Assembly (NCBI GenBank): GCA_946479015.1
Contig: CAMLEQ010000102.1
Location: 1-10,685 of the forward strand
Direction of reading: 5' to 3'
Length of the DNA stretch: 10,685 nucleotides
Source of the DNA: an uncultured Gemmatimonadota bacterium
GTDB taxonomy: Bacteria > Gemmatimonadota > Gemmatimonadetes > Gemmatimonadales > Gemmatimonadaceae
Shown: piece by piece, positions 1-7,001 of the stretch
How the letters are laid out: every line of letters begins with the position of its first letter
Position numbering within the stretch: the first letter of the stretch is position 1
Position numbers and translations under genes: made by a program
The notes under the pieces: generated by a model
Told to the model about the DNA's origin: nothing
The model's database searches: none
The model's input: only the letters and a program-made list of their open reading frames with translations

Positions 1-22
1 GGCGCTCGCGCGCGAGGGGCGC

Positions 23-652
23 ATGGACGGCTATCTCTCCTCCGCGCAGGACGACTTCCTCACCGGCTACGCCCTCGGCACCCCGCCCGACGCCGCGGGG
101 CACTCGGTCCCCGCGCTCGTGAACATCCTCGACGCGGTGGCGCCGCCGGCGCCGCTGGTTCGCGAGTGGTTCGTGACGCGCTACGGTCCCGGCCGCGCGG
201 TCACGCCGTACGACCTCGTCCGCCGCGTGCTCGATGCGCCGCTCGACTCCGCCGGCGCATCGCTGGTGGACCTCGTGGCGCCGGTGCTGCGGGCCCGCGA
301 TGCGGCGCTGGCGGCGGTGGCCGGCGGGCGCTGCCGCTCCGGCGCGCTCGAGGATGCGCGCACCACCCGGGCCCGCCGCGACCTGGTGGTACTCGCGGCG
401 AGCGCGCGCGCGGCGGGAATCATGCGCGTGCGCGGCACCGTGCTCGCGATCGACGAGGCGCGCCGGTGGCTCGCCGTGGCGCCGTACTCCGCGGCCGAGC
501 CGTTCGTGCTCGCGGGCGGGCTGGCCGCCTCCGGACAGGTGGCGCTCGCCGAGCGCGCGATCGCGCTGGACTCCGTCTCCGAGACCATCCCCGCGCCCAC
601 CGATCCGCGCTGCGAGGTGCGGGACGCGGGACGCGGGGCGCCGGGCGCGTAA
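23..652 (+). CDS. Unrecognised protein, possibly 5'-truncated by the window edge
   Basis: I do not recognise this protein. The frame stays open leftwards to the first base of the window, and the purine run before the ATG (bases 14-19) lies only 3 nt from it, so the true start may be outside. From this ATG it has 209 residues, rich in Ala, Arg and Leu, with no signal peptide, membrane segment or catalytic motif that I can see. Residues about 60-190 look helical; ALAERAIALD near residue 175 resembles a TPR-type helix, but no repeat series follows. The last ten or so residues (EVRDAGRGAPGA) are encoded by the G-rich heptad repeat that begins at 621, so this end is probably not ancestral: the original stop may have been replaced when the repeat arrived or expanded. 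GC-skewed codon use supports coding. That it is a gene is fairly likely; its function is unknown. Confidence 0.6.
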   Translation: MDGYLSSAQDDFLTGYALGTPPDAAGHSVPALVNILDAVAPPAPLVREWFVTRYGPGRAVTPYDLVRRVLDAPLDSAGASLVDLVAPVLRARDAALAAVAGGRCRSGALEDARTTRARRDLVVLAASARAAGIMRVRGTVLAIDEARRWLAVAPYSAAEPFVLAGGLAASGQVALAERAIALDSVSETIPAPTDPRCEVRDAGRGAPGA

Positions 653-680
653 GGGACTCGGGATTCGGGAATCGGGAATC
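621..680 (+). repeat. G-rich heptad repeat array, left arm
   Basis: Units of 7 bp run on the plus strand: GGGACGC twice (621-634), GGGGCGC (635-641), CGGGCGC (642-648), then GTAA containing the stop codon of the upstream gene (650-652), then GGGACTC (653-659), GGGATTC (660-666) and GGGAATC twice (667-680). The regular GGG every seventh base fits the G3N4 pattern of intramolecular G-quadruplexes. Related GGGNATC heptad repeats have been described as quadruplex-forming sequences enriched in Xanthomonas and Nostoc. Here the array covers the last codons of the preceding gene and the following intergenic bases. Confidence 0.9.
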
Positions 681-725
681 GCTCGCGCAGAGGTGGCGCC
701 GGCCCGCCTGACTGCGCACCTTACT

Positions 726-787
726 CAATCCCGCGCCCCGCGTCCCGCGTCCCGAATCCCGAGTCCCGAATCCCGAGTCCCGTGTCC
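726..787 (-). repeat. G-rich heptad repeat array, right arm (inverted)
   Basis: This is the same heptad family with the G-rich side on the minus strand. On the plus strand the units read CAATCCC (726-732), GCGCCCC (733-739), GCGTCCC twice (740-753), then GAATCCC and GAGTCCC alternating twice (754-781), ending in the degenerate GTGTCC (782-787). The GTG of that last unit is the apparent start codon of the RDD-SpoIIM gene. The block (GGGACGC)2-GGGGCGC is shared with the left arm and resembles the end of the array at 10556-10616, so these are copies of one element rather than chance GC-rich sequence. Confidence 0.9.
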
Positions 788-2653
788 GCCCCCCCCACCC
801 GCCCCGCCCCGCGCTTCGAGCAGCAGATCGAGATCGAGACGCCGGAGCAGGTCGCCTTCTCGTACACCGTCGCCGGCGTCGGCTCGCGCGCGATGGCCGC
901 GCTCATCGACCACGCCCTCATCACGCTGGCGATCGTCGCGCTCTGGTCCGTCCTCGCGCTGCTCGCGCGCGCGGCGGGGGGCGCGGCCGCGCAGGGCTCG
1001 GAGAGGAGCTCCGGCGGCTGGGCCGTGGCCGTCGTGATCCTCGTGGCGTTCGCGATCCAGTGGGGATACTTCGTGCTGTTCGAGGCGCTGTGGGACGGGC
1101 AGACGCCGGGGAAGCGGAAGATGAAGCTCCGCGTGGTGCAGGACGGCGGCTACTCGGTGTCGTTCGCGGCGTCCGCCACCCGCAACCTGGCGCGCATCGT
1201 GGACATGCAGCCGGGCTTCTTCTATGCCGTGGGAGTGGCGAGCGCGGCGCTCAGCCGCTCGGGGAAGCGGCTGGGCGACATGGTGGCGGGGACGTTCGTG
1301 GTGCAGGAGCAGCTGGTGACGCTGGCGCGCCCCGACACGAACGCGCGCGCGCGGGAGGAGGCCGCGCCGGTGGTGACGGCCGCGCTCACGCGGGAGGAGT
1401 ACGAGCTGCTCGAGCGCTTCCTCGCGCGCCGCGCCACGCTCGACGCCGACCGGCGGCGCGCGATCGCGGAGCAGCTCGCGGAGCGCTTCGCGCCGCACTT
1501 CCCCGACCGGAACGGGCAGCCGCTCTTCCTGCTCATGCGGCTCTACGAGGGGGAGAAGGCGGCGCGCGAGCGCGGCGTGGCGGCGCGGGGGGCCACGGGC
1601 GCCGCGCGCGAGCACAACGCCCTCGTCGCCCGGAGCGCCGCGCGCTGGAGCGCGTTCGCCGCCGCCATCGTCGAAGCGCAGCGGCGCGGGCTCCGCTCGA
1701 TGCCCGAGCGCGAGGTGAGCGAGCTGGCCGCGCAGTATCGTGAGGTGGCCACCGACCTCGCGCGCCTGCGCACCGCCACCCGGGGGCGCGACGATGACGC
1801 GCTCTTCTACGTGAGCCGCCTCGTGGGCGCGGGGCACAACCTGCTCTACCGGCAGCGCTCGCTCGCCATGCGGACCGCGCTGCACTACCTGTTCGCCACG
1901 GTGCCGCGCGAGATCCGGCGCTCGGCCGGATACATCCTGCTCGCGGCACTCCTCTTCTTCGCGCCGGTGGGGATCACCTACCACGCGGTGCTGCGGCATC
2001 CCGCGCTGGCCGAGGAGATCCTCGGGCCGGGGATGGTGGATCGCGCGAACGAGGGGGTGGCCCGGGCGAAGCAGCACGAGCGCACGTACGTGCCGGTGAA
2101 GGACTTCATGCGCCCCGTGATGGCCAGCACGATCATCGCGAACAACATCCAGGTCACCTACGCGGTGTTCGCGATGGGGATCACCGCCGGACTCGTGACC
2201 CTGATGATGCTGGTGTTCAACGGCGTGAGCATCGGCGCCGGGCTCGGCCTCTACGCCAGCAAGGGCATCTTCGCCCAGATCGGCGAGTTCGTGCTCCCGC
2301 ACAGCACCTTCGAGCTGAGCGCGATCTGCATCGCCGGCGGCGGAGGGTTCCTGCTCGCGGCGGCGCTGCTCGTCCCGGGTGCGCGCACGCGCCGGGAGGC
2401 GCTCGTGGTGAACGGGCGGCGCGCGATCCGCCTCATGGCCGCGTGCACGATGCTGCTCGTCTGCGCCGGCACGATCGAGGGGCTCATCTCCCCGCGCACC
2501 GATCTGCCGCTCTGGGTGAAGTTCGTGGTCGCCGGCGCGAGCGCCACGGCGCTCATCGCGTACATCTCCCTCGGCGGACGGGGTGCCGTCGAGGGCGAGC
2601 TCCACGCCGAAGAGTTCGCGTACGGCGAGGCTACAGCGTCGAGCGCGCCTTGA
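782..2653 (+). CDS. RDD domain fused to SpoIIM-like membrane protein
   Basis: A 623-residue inner-membrane protein with two domains. Residues about 18-180 form an RDD domain: TPEQVAFSYTVAGVGSRAMAALID carries the conserved Arg (36) and Asp (43), and RLGDMVAGTFVV (163-174) supplies the later Asp; membrane segments lie near 38-62 and 82-101. A charged, helical linker, likely cytoplasmic, covers about 185-370. Residues about 375-600 match the SpoIIM (stage II sporulation protein M-like) family: several membrane segments, NNIQVTYAVFAMGI (454-467), the glycine-rich stretch after FNGVSIGAGLGLY, and PHSTFELSAICIAGGGG (506-522). RDD and SpoIIM proteins are normally separate neighbours of MoxR-DUF58 genes, so the fusion is notable. 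SpoIIM-like proteins are widespread in non-sporulating bacteria; the name does not imply sporulation. The GTG start lies inside the heptad array with no Shine-Dalgarno, but it is needed to include the complete RDD start. The 3' end overlaps the convergent DUF58 gene by 23 bp. Confidence 0.9.
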   Translation: MSAPPTRPAPRFEQQIEIETPEQVAFSYTVAGVGSRAMAALIDHALITLAIVALWSVLALLARAAGGAAAQGSERSSGGWAVAVVILVAFAIQWGYFVLFEALWDGQTPGKRKMKLRVVQDGGYSVSFAASATRNLARIVDMQPGFFYAVGVASAALSRSGKRLGDMVAGTFVVQEQLVTLARPDTNARAREEAAPVVTAALTREEYELLERFLARRATLDADRRRAIAEQLAERFAPHFPDRNGQPLFLLMRLYEGEKAARERGVAARGATGAAREHNALVARSAARWSAFAAAIVEAQRRGLRSMPEREVSELAAQYREVATDLARLRTATRGRDDDALFYVSRLVGAGHNLLYRQRSLAMRTALHYLFATVPREIRRSAGYILLAALLFFAPVGITYHAVLRHPALAEEILGPGMVDRANEGVARAKQHERTYVPVKDFMRPVMASTIIANNIQVTYAVFAMGITAGLVTLMMLVFNGVSIGAGLGLYASKGIFAQIGEFVLPHSTFELSAICIAGGGGFLLAAALLVPGARTRREALVVNGRRAIRLMAACTMLLVCAGTIEGLISPRTDLPLWVKFVVAGASATALIAYISLGGRGAVEGELHAEEFAYGEATASSAP

Positions 2654-4085
2654 TCTCGAGGTAGCGGTTGATCACCGCCGCGGTCATGCGCCGCGGCGAC
2701 ACGTCCAGCACCTCCACGCCGGATCGCCGCATCCGGAGCAGCGCCTCCTCGCGCGCGAGCACCAGCTCCTCGGCCGCCGCGCTCTCGAACAGCCGGGTGG
2801 TGGACGCATCGCGCGCCGGCATCGCGGCCTCCATGAGCTGGTCGTTGCGCAGCGCCACCACGAGCAGCAGGTGCCGCGACGCGCTCCGCGCGGTGTGCGC
2901 GAGCAGGGCGTGCGATGCGCGCGGATCGATGACGTCGGTGAACAGGACGATGAGCGAGCGCTTGCGGTGGCGCTCGGCGAGCACCCGGAAGGCGGCGGCG
3001 TAGTCGGGCTCGGCCATCGTCGCCGCGGCCGGGATCAACGACTGGCGCACGCGCTCCAGCGCCTCGCGGCCGCGCGCGGCGGGGACGAAGGCGCGCACCT
3101 CGTCGTCGAACAGCAGCAGCCCCACCTGATCGCGCGACTGCACCACCACATCGGCGAGGAGGGTGGCGGCGGAGAGCGCGTACTCGAAGCGGGGGATGCC
3201 GGCCGCGAGCTGCGTCATCATCCGGCCGGCGTCGATGGCGATCATCACCGTCTGCCCCTGCTCCACGGTGTACTCGCGCGTGATGAGCTTCCGCCGGCGC
3301 GCCGTCGCCTTCCAGTCGATGTGCCGCGGGTCGTCGCCCACGGCATACTCGCGCAGGTTGCTGAAGGAGGTTCCCTCGCCGCGCCGGCGGATGGCGCGGA
3401 TCCCCGCGTCGCGCAGCCGGTGCTGGAGGGAGAGCAGGCGGAAGCGGCGTACCCCGGCCATCGATGGCACCACGAGCACCGAGTCGCCGGGCTCGTAGCG
3501 CAGCGTGCGCTGCACGAGGCCGAGCCGGCCGGTCACGCGCAGCACGACCGGTCCGAGCGGCCATCGCCCGCGCACGCGTCCCGTGAGGACCATCGGCAGG
3601 GCGAGCGTGCCGCGCGGCGGGAGCGTGCGCGCGCCGCGCCGCGCCGCATCGACGTCGATCCCACGCGGCAGCGCGTCGAACAGCCGCACGCGCAGCGGTC
3701 GGCCCACGCCCGAGCGCAGCACGTACTCGCCGGCGGCCGCGTCCCCGAGGCCGAGCGGGTCGGGAACGCGCCGCTCCACCGACACCTGCCACCGCGCCGG
3801 GAGGAGGGCGATGTCCAGCGCCACTACCAGCAGGAGCACCAGCAGCGCGAGAAGCGCCCACGGCACGCCACCCGGCCGCGCCGAGATGAGCCACACCGGC
3901 GCGAGCAGCACGAGCACGGTCGCGAGCCGCGTGGTGGGGAGGAACGCCACCGTCCACCGGAACGCGTGCACGGCGCCGTCGCGGACGGCGCGCCAGATGC
4001 GCTCGTCCGGCGATGCGATGTCGACGTCTCGCGCCGGCGCGTCCACGTCGGCGTCCGGTCCCTCGCGCGCCACGGACGCGCTCAC
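2631..4085 (-). CDS. DUF58 domain protein with VWA-like fold, MoxR partner
   Basis: A 484-residue protein of the DUF58 family, the usual partner of MoxR ATPases. A hydrophilic acidic N-terminus (1-45) is followed by a membrane hairpin of two hydrophobic segments (about 53-69 and 75-94), a beta-rich region (100-210), then the family signature GEGTSFSNLREYAVGDDPR with HIDW directly after it (236-258). The VWA-like part follows: IAIDAGRMM (282-290) in place of a full DxSxS metal site, and LFTDVID (381-387). The incomplete metal-binding motif is common in DUF58 and suggests protein binding rather than classical metal-dependent adhesion. Its GTG start overlaps the MoxR stop by 4 bp (GTGA), with no Shine-Dalgarno, so translation is probably coupled to the ATPase; this is the last gene of the operon. 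It presumably works at the membrane with MoxR on unknown client proteins. The family call is firm; the biological role is not known. Confidence 0.93.
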   Translation of the reverse strand: MSASVAREGPDADVDAPARDVDIASPDERIWRAVRDGAVHAFRWTVAFLPTTRLATVLVLLAPVWLISARPGGVPWALLALLVLLLVVALDIALLPARWQVSVERRVPDPLGLGDAAAGEYVLRSGVGRPLRVRLFDALPRGIDVDAARRGARTLPPRGTLALPMVLTGRVRGRWPLGPVVLRVTGRLGLVQRTLRYEPGDSVLVVPSMAGVRRFRLLSLQHRLRDAGIRAIRRRGEGTSFSNLREYAVGDDPRHIDWKATARRRKLITREYTVEQGQTVMIAIDAGRMMTQLAAGIPRFEYALSAATLLADVVVQSRDQVGLLLFDDEVRAFVPAARGREALERVRQSLIPAAATMAEPDYAAAFRVLAERHRKRSLIVLFTDVIDPRASHALLAHTARSASRHLLLVVALRNDQLMEAAMPARDASTTRLFESAAAEELVLAREEALLRMRRSGVEVLDVSPRRMTAAVINRYLEIKARSTL

Positions 4086-5038
4086 TGCGGCGCGGCCACC
4101 CGGGTGAGCAGCGCCTCCAGCACCTCGTCGCTCGTGCGCCCCTCCACCTCCACCTCGGGGGAGATCACCACGCGGTGGCGCAGCACGGGGAAGGCGTAGT
4201 CCTTCACGTCATCCGGGGTCACGAAGTCGCGGCCGGCGAGGAGCGCCGCCGCGCGCGACACGCGGAAGAGCGCGACGCTCGCGCGCGGCGAGCCGCCGAG
4301 GGTGAGCGCGGGATCCTCGCGCGTGGCGCGCACGATGTCGGCGATGTACTCCCGCACCTCCGGCGCCACGCGCACGCCGTCCACCGCGAGGCGCAGGTCG
4401 CGACACATGGCCGCGTCGAGCACGGGCTCGGGCGTCACGTCCCGCGGACGCTCGGCGTCGAACCCCTCGGCGTAGTTGCCGAGCATCGCGAGCTCCGCCT
4501 CTCGGGCGGGGTACGGCACCTTGATCTTCAGAAGGAAGCGGTCGAGCTGCGCCTCGGGGAGCGGGTACGTCCCCTCGTACTCCACCGGGTTCTGCGTGGC
4601 GAACACGGTGAACAGGTCGCCGAGCGGGTGCGCGGCGCCGTCCACCGTCACCTGCCGCTCCTGCATCGCCTCGAGCAGCGCCGCCTGCGTCTTCGCCGGC
4701 GCGCGATTGATCTCGTCGGCGAGGAGGAGGTCGGTGAACACCGGGCCCGCGCGGAACTCGCTCGTGCCACCGCCGTCGCGCAGGACGTTGATTCCCGTGA
4801 TGTCGCTCGGCATCAGATCGGGGGTGAACTGGATCCGGCCGAAGCGCGCGTTGAGCGCGCCGGCGAGCGCGCGCACGAGCAGCGTCTTGGCGGTGCCGGG
4901 CACGCCCTCCAGGAGCGCGTGCCCGCGCGCGAGAAACGCGACCAGCGCCTCGTCGATCACGGGGTCCTGGCCGACGACACGCTGCGCGACGGCGGCGCGT
5001 ACGCGCTGCATGGTCTCTGCCACCTGTTCCGCTGTCAT
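4082..5038 (-). CDS. MoxR-family AAA+ ATPase
   Basis: A 318-residue cytoplasmic AAA+ ATPase of the MoxR class, thought to act as a chaperone that remodels or activates VWA/DUF58 partner proteins. Motifs in order: Walker A GVPGTAKT (45-52), the MoxR-typical FTPDLMPSDITG (71-82), Walker B LLLADEIN (104-111), sensor 1 in ATQNP (147-151), an arginine-finger candidate in LDRFLL (Arg 167), and the sensor 2 region GGSPRAS. Length is normal for the family. I chose the ATG at 5038 because it overlaps the DUF4350 stop as TGATG and because MoxR proteins begin close to this point. The frame could start at 5092, but that would add an Arg/His-rich stretch lying inside the previous gene. A purine run AGAGGA (5052-5057) lies 13 nt upstream, rather far for a good ribosome site. 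DUF58 follows with a 4-bp overlap. Confidence 0.95.
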   Translation of the reverse strand: MTAEQVAETMQRVRAAVAQRVVGQDPVIDEALVAFLARGHALLEGVPGTAKTLLVRALAGALNARFGRIQFTPDLMPSDITGINVLRDGGGTSEFRAGPVFTDLLLADEINRAPAKTQAALLEAMQERQVTVDGAAHPLGDLFTVFATQNPVEYEGTYPLPEAQLDRFLLKIKVPYPAREAELAMLGNYAEGFDAERPRDVTPEPVLDAAMCRDLRLAVDGVRVAPEVREYIADIVRATREDPALTLGGSPRASVALFRVSRAAALLAGRDFVTPDDVKDYAFPVLRHRVVISPEVEVEGRTSDEVLEALLTRVAAPQ

Positions 5039-6264
5039 CACTGGGTGATCGTCCTCTCGATGTGGTCGATGGCTCCGCCGACGGCCACCCACTCGGCGGG
5101 GGGAAGACGGCGGCCGAGCGCCGTCCGCAGGAGCGCCGCGTCGGCCGCGACCTCCGGCTTGCGCGCGCTCAGGTGCTCCAGGTACGTCTCGTCGTCCATG
5201 GCGCCGCTGGCGCCGAGCGGATGGCGCCGCCTGAGGCCGCGCACCAGGCGGCGCGTGGCCAGGCGCGTCGCCTCCACCTGCTCGTACGCGCGCGACAGCG
5301 CCCCCACGTGCTCCAGCGGGGATCGCCGCTCGATCGCGCCGCGCGGCGTCGGCGCGATGGGGCGCACGCCGTACGCCAGGAGGAGCACCAGCGCCGCCGC
5401 CGCGAGCTGGACCAGTCCGCGCCCCGGGGCGGTCTCGAACAGCGCGCGGCCCACCGCGCTCATCGGGCCGCCGTGCATGCCGAAGCCGTGATGATACTCG
5501 TCGAACACCAGCGGCGTCGGACGCGTGCCCCCCACGTACTCCATCAGCCGCACCGCGAGCACCGCGCCCGGGCCATCGCGCAGCGTGCCGTTGCGGAAGA
5601 ACGACGGGTCGGCCACCGCCACCACCTCGCCGCGCCCGAAGTGGCGCGCCATGATCGCCGGCACGCTCGCCGAGTCGCGGCGCACGCGCACGATGGGAAT
5701 GGTGTCCGCGGGGAAGACGGGCGCCGTGTCCTCCATCGCCTTCGGCACGGCGACGAGATATCGCCCGAACCCACCGACCTCGCGCGCGGCGGCGACCACG
5801 GAAACGGCACGCTCCGCCGGCGCGGCGCCATCCGCGGACGGCTCGCGCTCCACGTCCAGATCCCGCGCGGTGGGGAGCGACTGCCGCATCCCGAGCGAAT
5901 CGGCGAGCGGGCTCCCCCGCGATGGCACCACCACCGCGCGCGCGCCGTGGCGCACCGCGTCGAGCAGCTCCCCCACCTCCGTCCTGCTCGGATCGATGGG
6001 CGGGTCGAGGAGCACGTACACCGCGGTGGTGTCGAGCGGCGGGTGGAACGACGTGCGCCGCCGCTCCACGCGGAAGCCGAGCCCGCGCAGCACCTCGTAC
6101 ACGCCACGCGCCGCGTACGGATCGGTGCCGTACGTGGTGAGGTGCGTGGCGCGCGCCCCCTCCGGCTCGTGCGGGGAGAGGAACACGGCCGCGAGCACCA
6201 GGAGCGCGAGCACCGGGAAGACGTACCGCGGCCGCAGCCAGCGGTCCATGCGCCGCTCAGCCAT
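5038..6264 (-). CDS. DUF4350 domain membrane protein
   Basis: A 408-residue protein of the DUF4350 type, found beside MoxR-DUF58 genes in many bacteria. A basic start (RRMDRWLRPR) leads into an N-terminal membrane segment (about 14-29). The predicted extracytoplasmic domain (about 39-250) begins with TTYGTDPYAARGVYEVLRGL and contains VADPSFFRNGTL (217-228) and VFDEYHHGFG (253-262), the most recognisable family motifs. A second membrane segment (about 283-300) precedes an Arg-rich, probably cytoplasmic tail of about 105 residues, which could contact the MoxR or DUF58 proteins. The fold is thought to resemble class I glutamine amidotransferase-like domains, but no catalytic triad is evident here. 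The ATG at 6264 overlaps the DUF4129 stop by 8 bp; a second ATG at 6249 (starting MDRWLRPRYVF) is equally possible. The next gene, MoxR, starts in the stop codon. The family call is good; the function is unknown. Confidence 0.88.
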   Translation of the reverse strand: MAERRMDRWLRPRYVFPVLALLVLAAVFLSPHEPEGARATHLTTYGTDPYAARGVYEVLRGLGFRVERRRTSFHPPLDTTAVYVLLDPPIDPSRTEVGELLDAVRHGARAVVVPSRGSPLADSLGMRQSLPTARDLDVEREPSADGAAPAERAVSVVAAAREVGGFGRYLVAVPKAMEDTAPVFPADTIPIVRVRRDSASVPAIMARHFGRGEVVAVADPSFFRNGTLRDGPGAVLAVRLMEYVGGTRPTPLVFDEYHHGFGMHGGPMSAVGRALFETAPGRGLVQLAAAALVLLLAYGVRPIAPTPRGAIERRSPLEHVGALSRAYEQVEATRLATRRLVRGLRRRHPLGASGAMDDETYLEHLSARKPEVAADAALLRTALGRRLPPAEWVAVGGAIDHIERTITQ

Positions 6265-6892
6265 CGCCGTCGGGACGCACGATGGGCACCGCGAGCGCGC
6301 GCAGGCGGAGGAACCGCTCCTCGTCGCACGTGCCGAGCCCGTAGATCACCGTCTCGTACGAGCGGGCGAACTCGCGGAAGCGGCCGAAGATCGACGATGA
6401 CCGCGTGCGCAGCTCGCGCACGTAGTCGCCCGCCGTCTTCGATGGGTGCAGCCGCACCTCCCGCCGGCGCGCGGCCGCCTCGAGCAGCGCGGCGTAGAGC
6501 GCGTGCGCGGCATCGGTGAACTCGCGGCGCGCCGCCAGCTCCTGCGCCACCTGCCACGGGTCGCGCCCGGCGCGGCGGAACGCGACGGCATCCCACGTCA
6601 GCCCAGCGGCGGCATATCGCCCGCGGAGATACCACAGCCAGAGCGCGCGCCCGATGATCAGCAGCAGCGTCGCCGCCAGCAGCACGATCACCGTCCAGTA
6701 GAGCGGCGGCGAACGATGCAGCGTGCCGAAGAGCGACCCGATGAGCCCGAGCAGCCACGCGAGCCGGTCGCCGATCCACCCCATGACCCGGTCCCATACG
6801 GAGTAGCGATTGTACACGCCCGCGCGAAAGACGGAGTCCGTCACGCTCCGGATGAGGGAGTCGGGGATCTGTCCTGGTGGGGTGGGGATCAC
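6257..6892 (-). CDS. DUF4129 domain membrane protein, first gene of the MoxR operon
   Basis: From the GTG at 6892 this is a 211-residue protein. The N-terminal part (1-60) includes an amphipathic or partly hydrophobic stretch near 34-56, followed by a clear membrane segment (about 63-82) and then a DUF4129 domain (about 110-205) recognised by AAHALYAALLEAAARR (128-143), RLHPSKTAGDYVREL (147-161) and FARSYETVIYG (175-185). DUF4129 occurs alone, as here, or at the C-terminus of transglutaminase-like membrane proteins in MoxR-DUF58 loci. An ATG at 6970 would lengthen the protein by 26 Arg/Ala-rich residues. I prefer 6892 because a promoter-like pair (-35 at 6967-6962, -10 at 6944-6939) sits exactly over that extension, and because the sequence after 6892 (PGQIPDSLIRSVTDSVF) looks like a normal start for such proteins. 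No good Shine-Dalgarno is seen for either start. The stop overlaps the DUF4350 start. Confidence 0.82.
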   Translation of the reverse strand: MIPTPPGQIPDSLIRSVTDSVFRAGVYNRYSVWDRVMGWIGDRLAWLLGLIGSLFGTLHRSPPLYWTVIVLLAATLLLIIGRALWLWYLRGRYAAAGLTWDAVAFRRAGRDPWQVAQELAARREFTDAAHALYAALLEAAARRREVRLHPSKTAGDYVRELRTRSSSIFGRFREFARSYETVIYGLGTCDEERFLRLRALAVPIVRPDGDG

Positions 6893-6938
6893 GGTGTGAA
6901 TGGAGGGTCCGCTGCGAAGGCGATGGTGGGGAGCCGCT

Positions 6939-6967
6939 AAGATACGCCGAGCCGCGCTCCGCGCCAA
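6939..6967 (-). promoter_or_regulatory. Candidate sigma-70-type promoter for the DUF4129-DUF4350-MoxR-DUF58 operon
   Basis: On the minus strand, TTGGCG (6967-6962; 4 of 6 matches to TTGACA) is followed after exactly 17 bp by TATCTT (6944-6939; 4 of 6 to TATAAT), then AGCGG. Transcription would begin near 6932, giving a leader of about 40 nt before the GTG at 6892. It lies in the 109-bp gap between the MprF-like stop and that start, one of the less GC-rich spots locally. It is only a consensus match, but spacing, place and orientation agree. Confidence 0.45.
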
Positions 6968-7001
6968 CATCTGACGTCGGCGCGACGACGCACCGCGCGC
7001 G

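Larger units (their letters stand above)
621..787. repeat. Inverted-repeat element made of two heptad arrays
   Basis: The arrays at 621-680 and 726-787 point towards each other across a 45-bp centre (681-725). They can pair in more than one register: the (GGGACGC)2-GGGGCGC blocks give a stem of about 21 bp, or the GGGACTC-GGGATTC blocks give one of about 14 bp. The centre has its own short inverted repeat, GCGCAG (685-690) with CTGCGC (712-717). The element fills the whole gap between two same-strand genes and reaches into both, so it could act on the mRNA as an alternating hairpin or terminator-like block, or on DNA as a cruciform or quadruplex. No function is shown. No run of T follows, so it is not a classical intrinsic terminator. 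Confidence 0.7.

Noticed and set aside
621..787. Classical rho-independent terminator between gene 1 and RDD-SpoIIM
   Set aside because: The stems are long and variable in register and no T-run follows on either strand.
725..2605. Long open frame on the minus strand opposite the RDD-SpoIIM gene
   Set aside because: It is a GC-rich antisense frame rich in Arg, His, Glu and Pro without domains or membrane segments, whereas the plus strand encodes clear RDD and SpoIIM motifs.
5039..5092. Upstream start for MoxR
   Set aside because: It would add 18 Arg/His-rich residues lying inside the DUF4350 gene, while the ATG at 5038 fits the family length and overlaps the preceding stop.
2583..6519. Long open plus-strand frames opposite DUF58, MoxR and DUF4350
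   Set aside because: They mirror the codon bias of the minus-strand genes, give low-complexity His/Arg-rich products and match no family.
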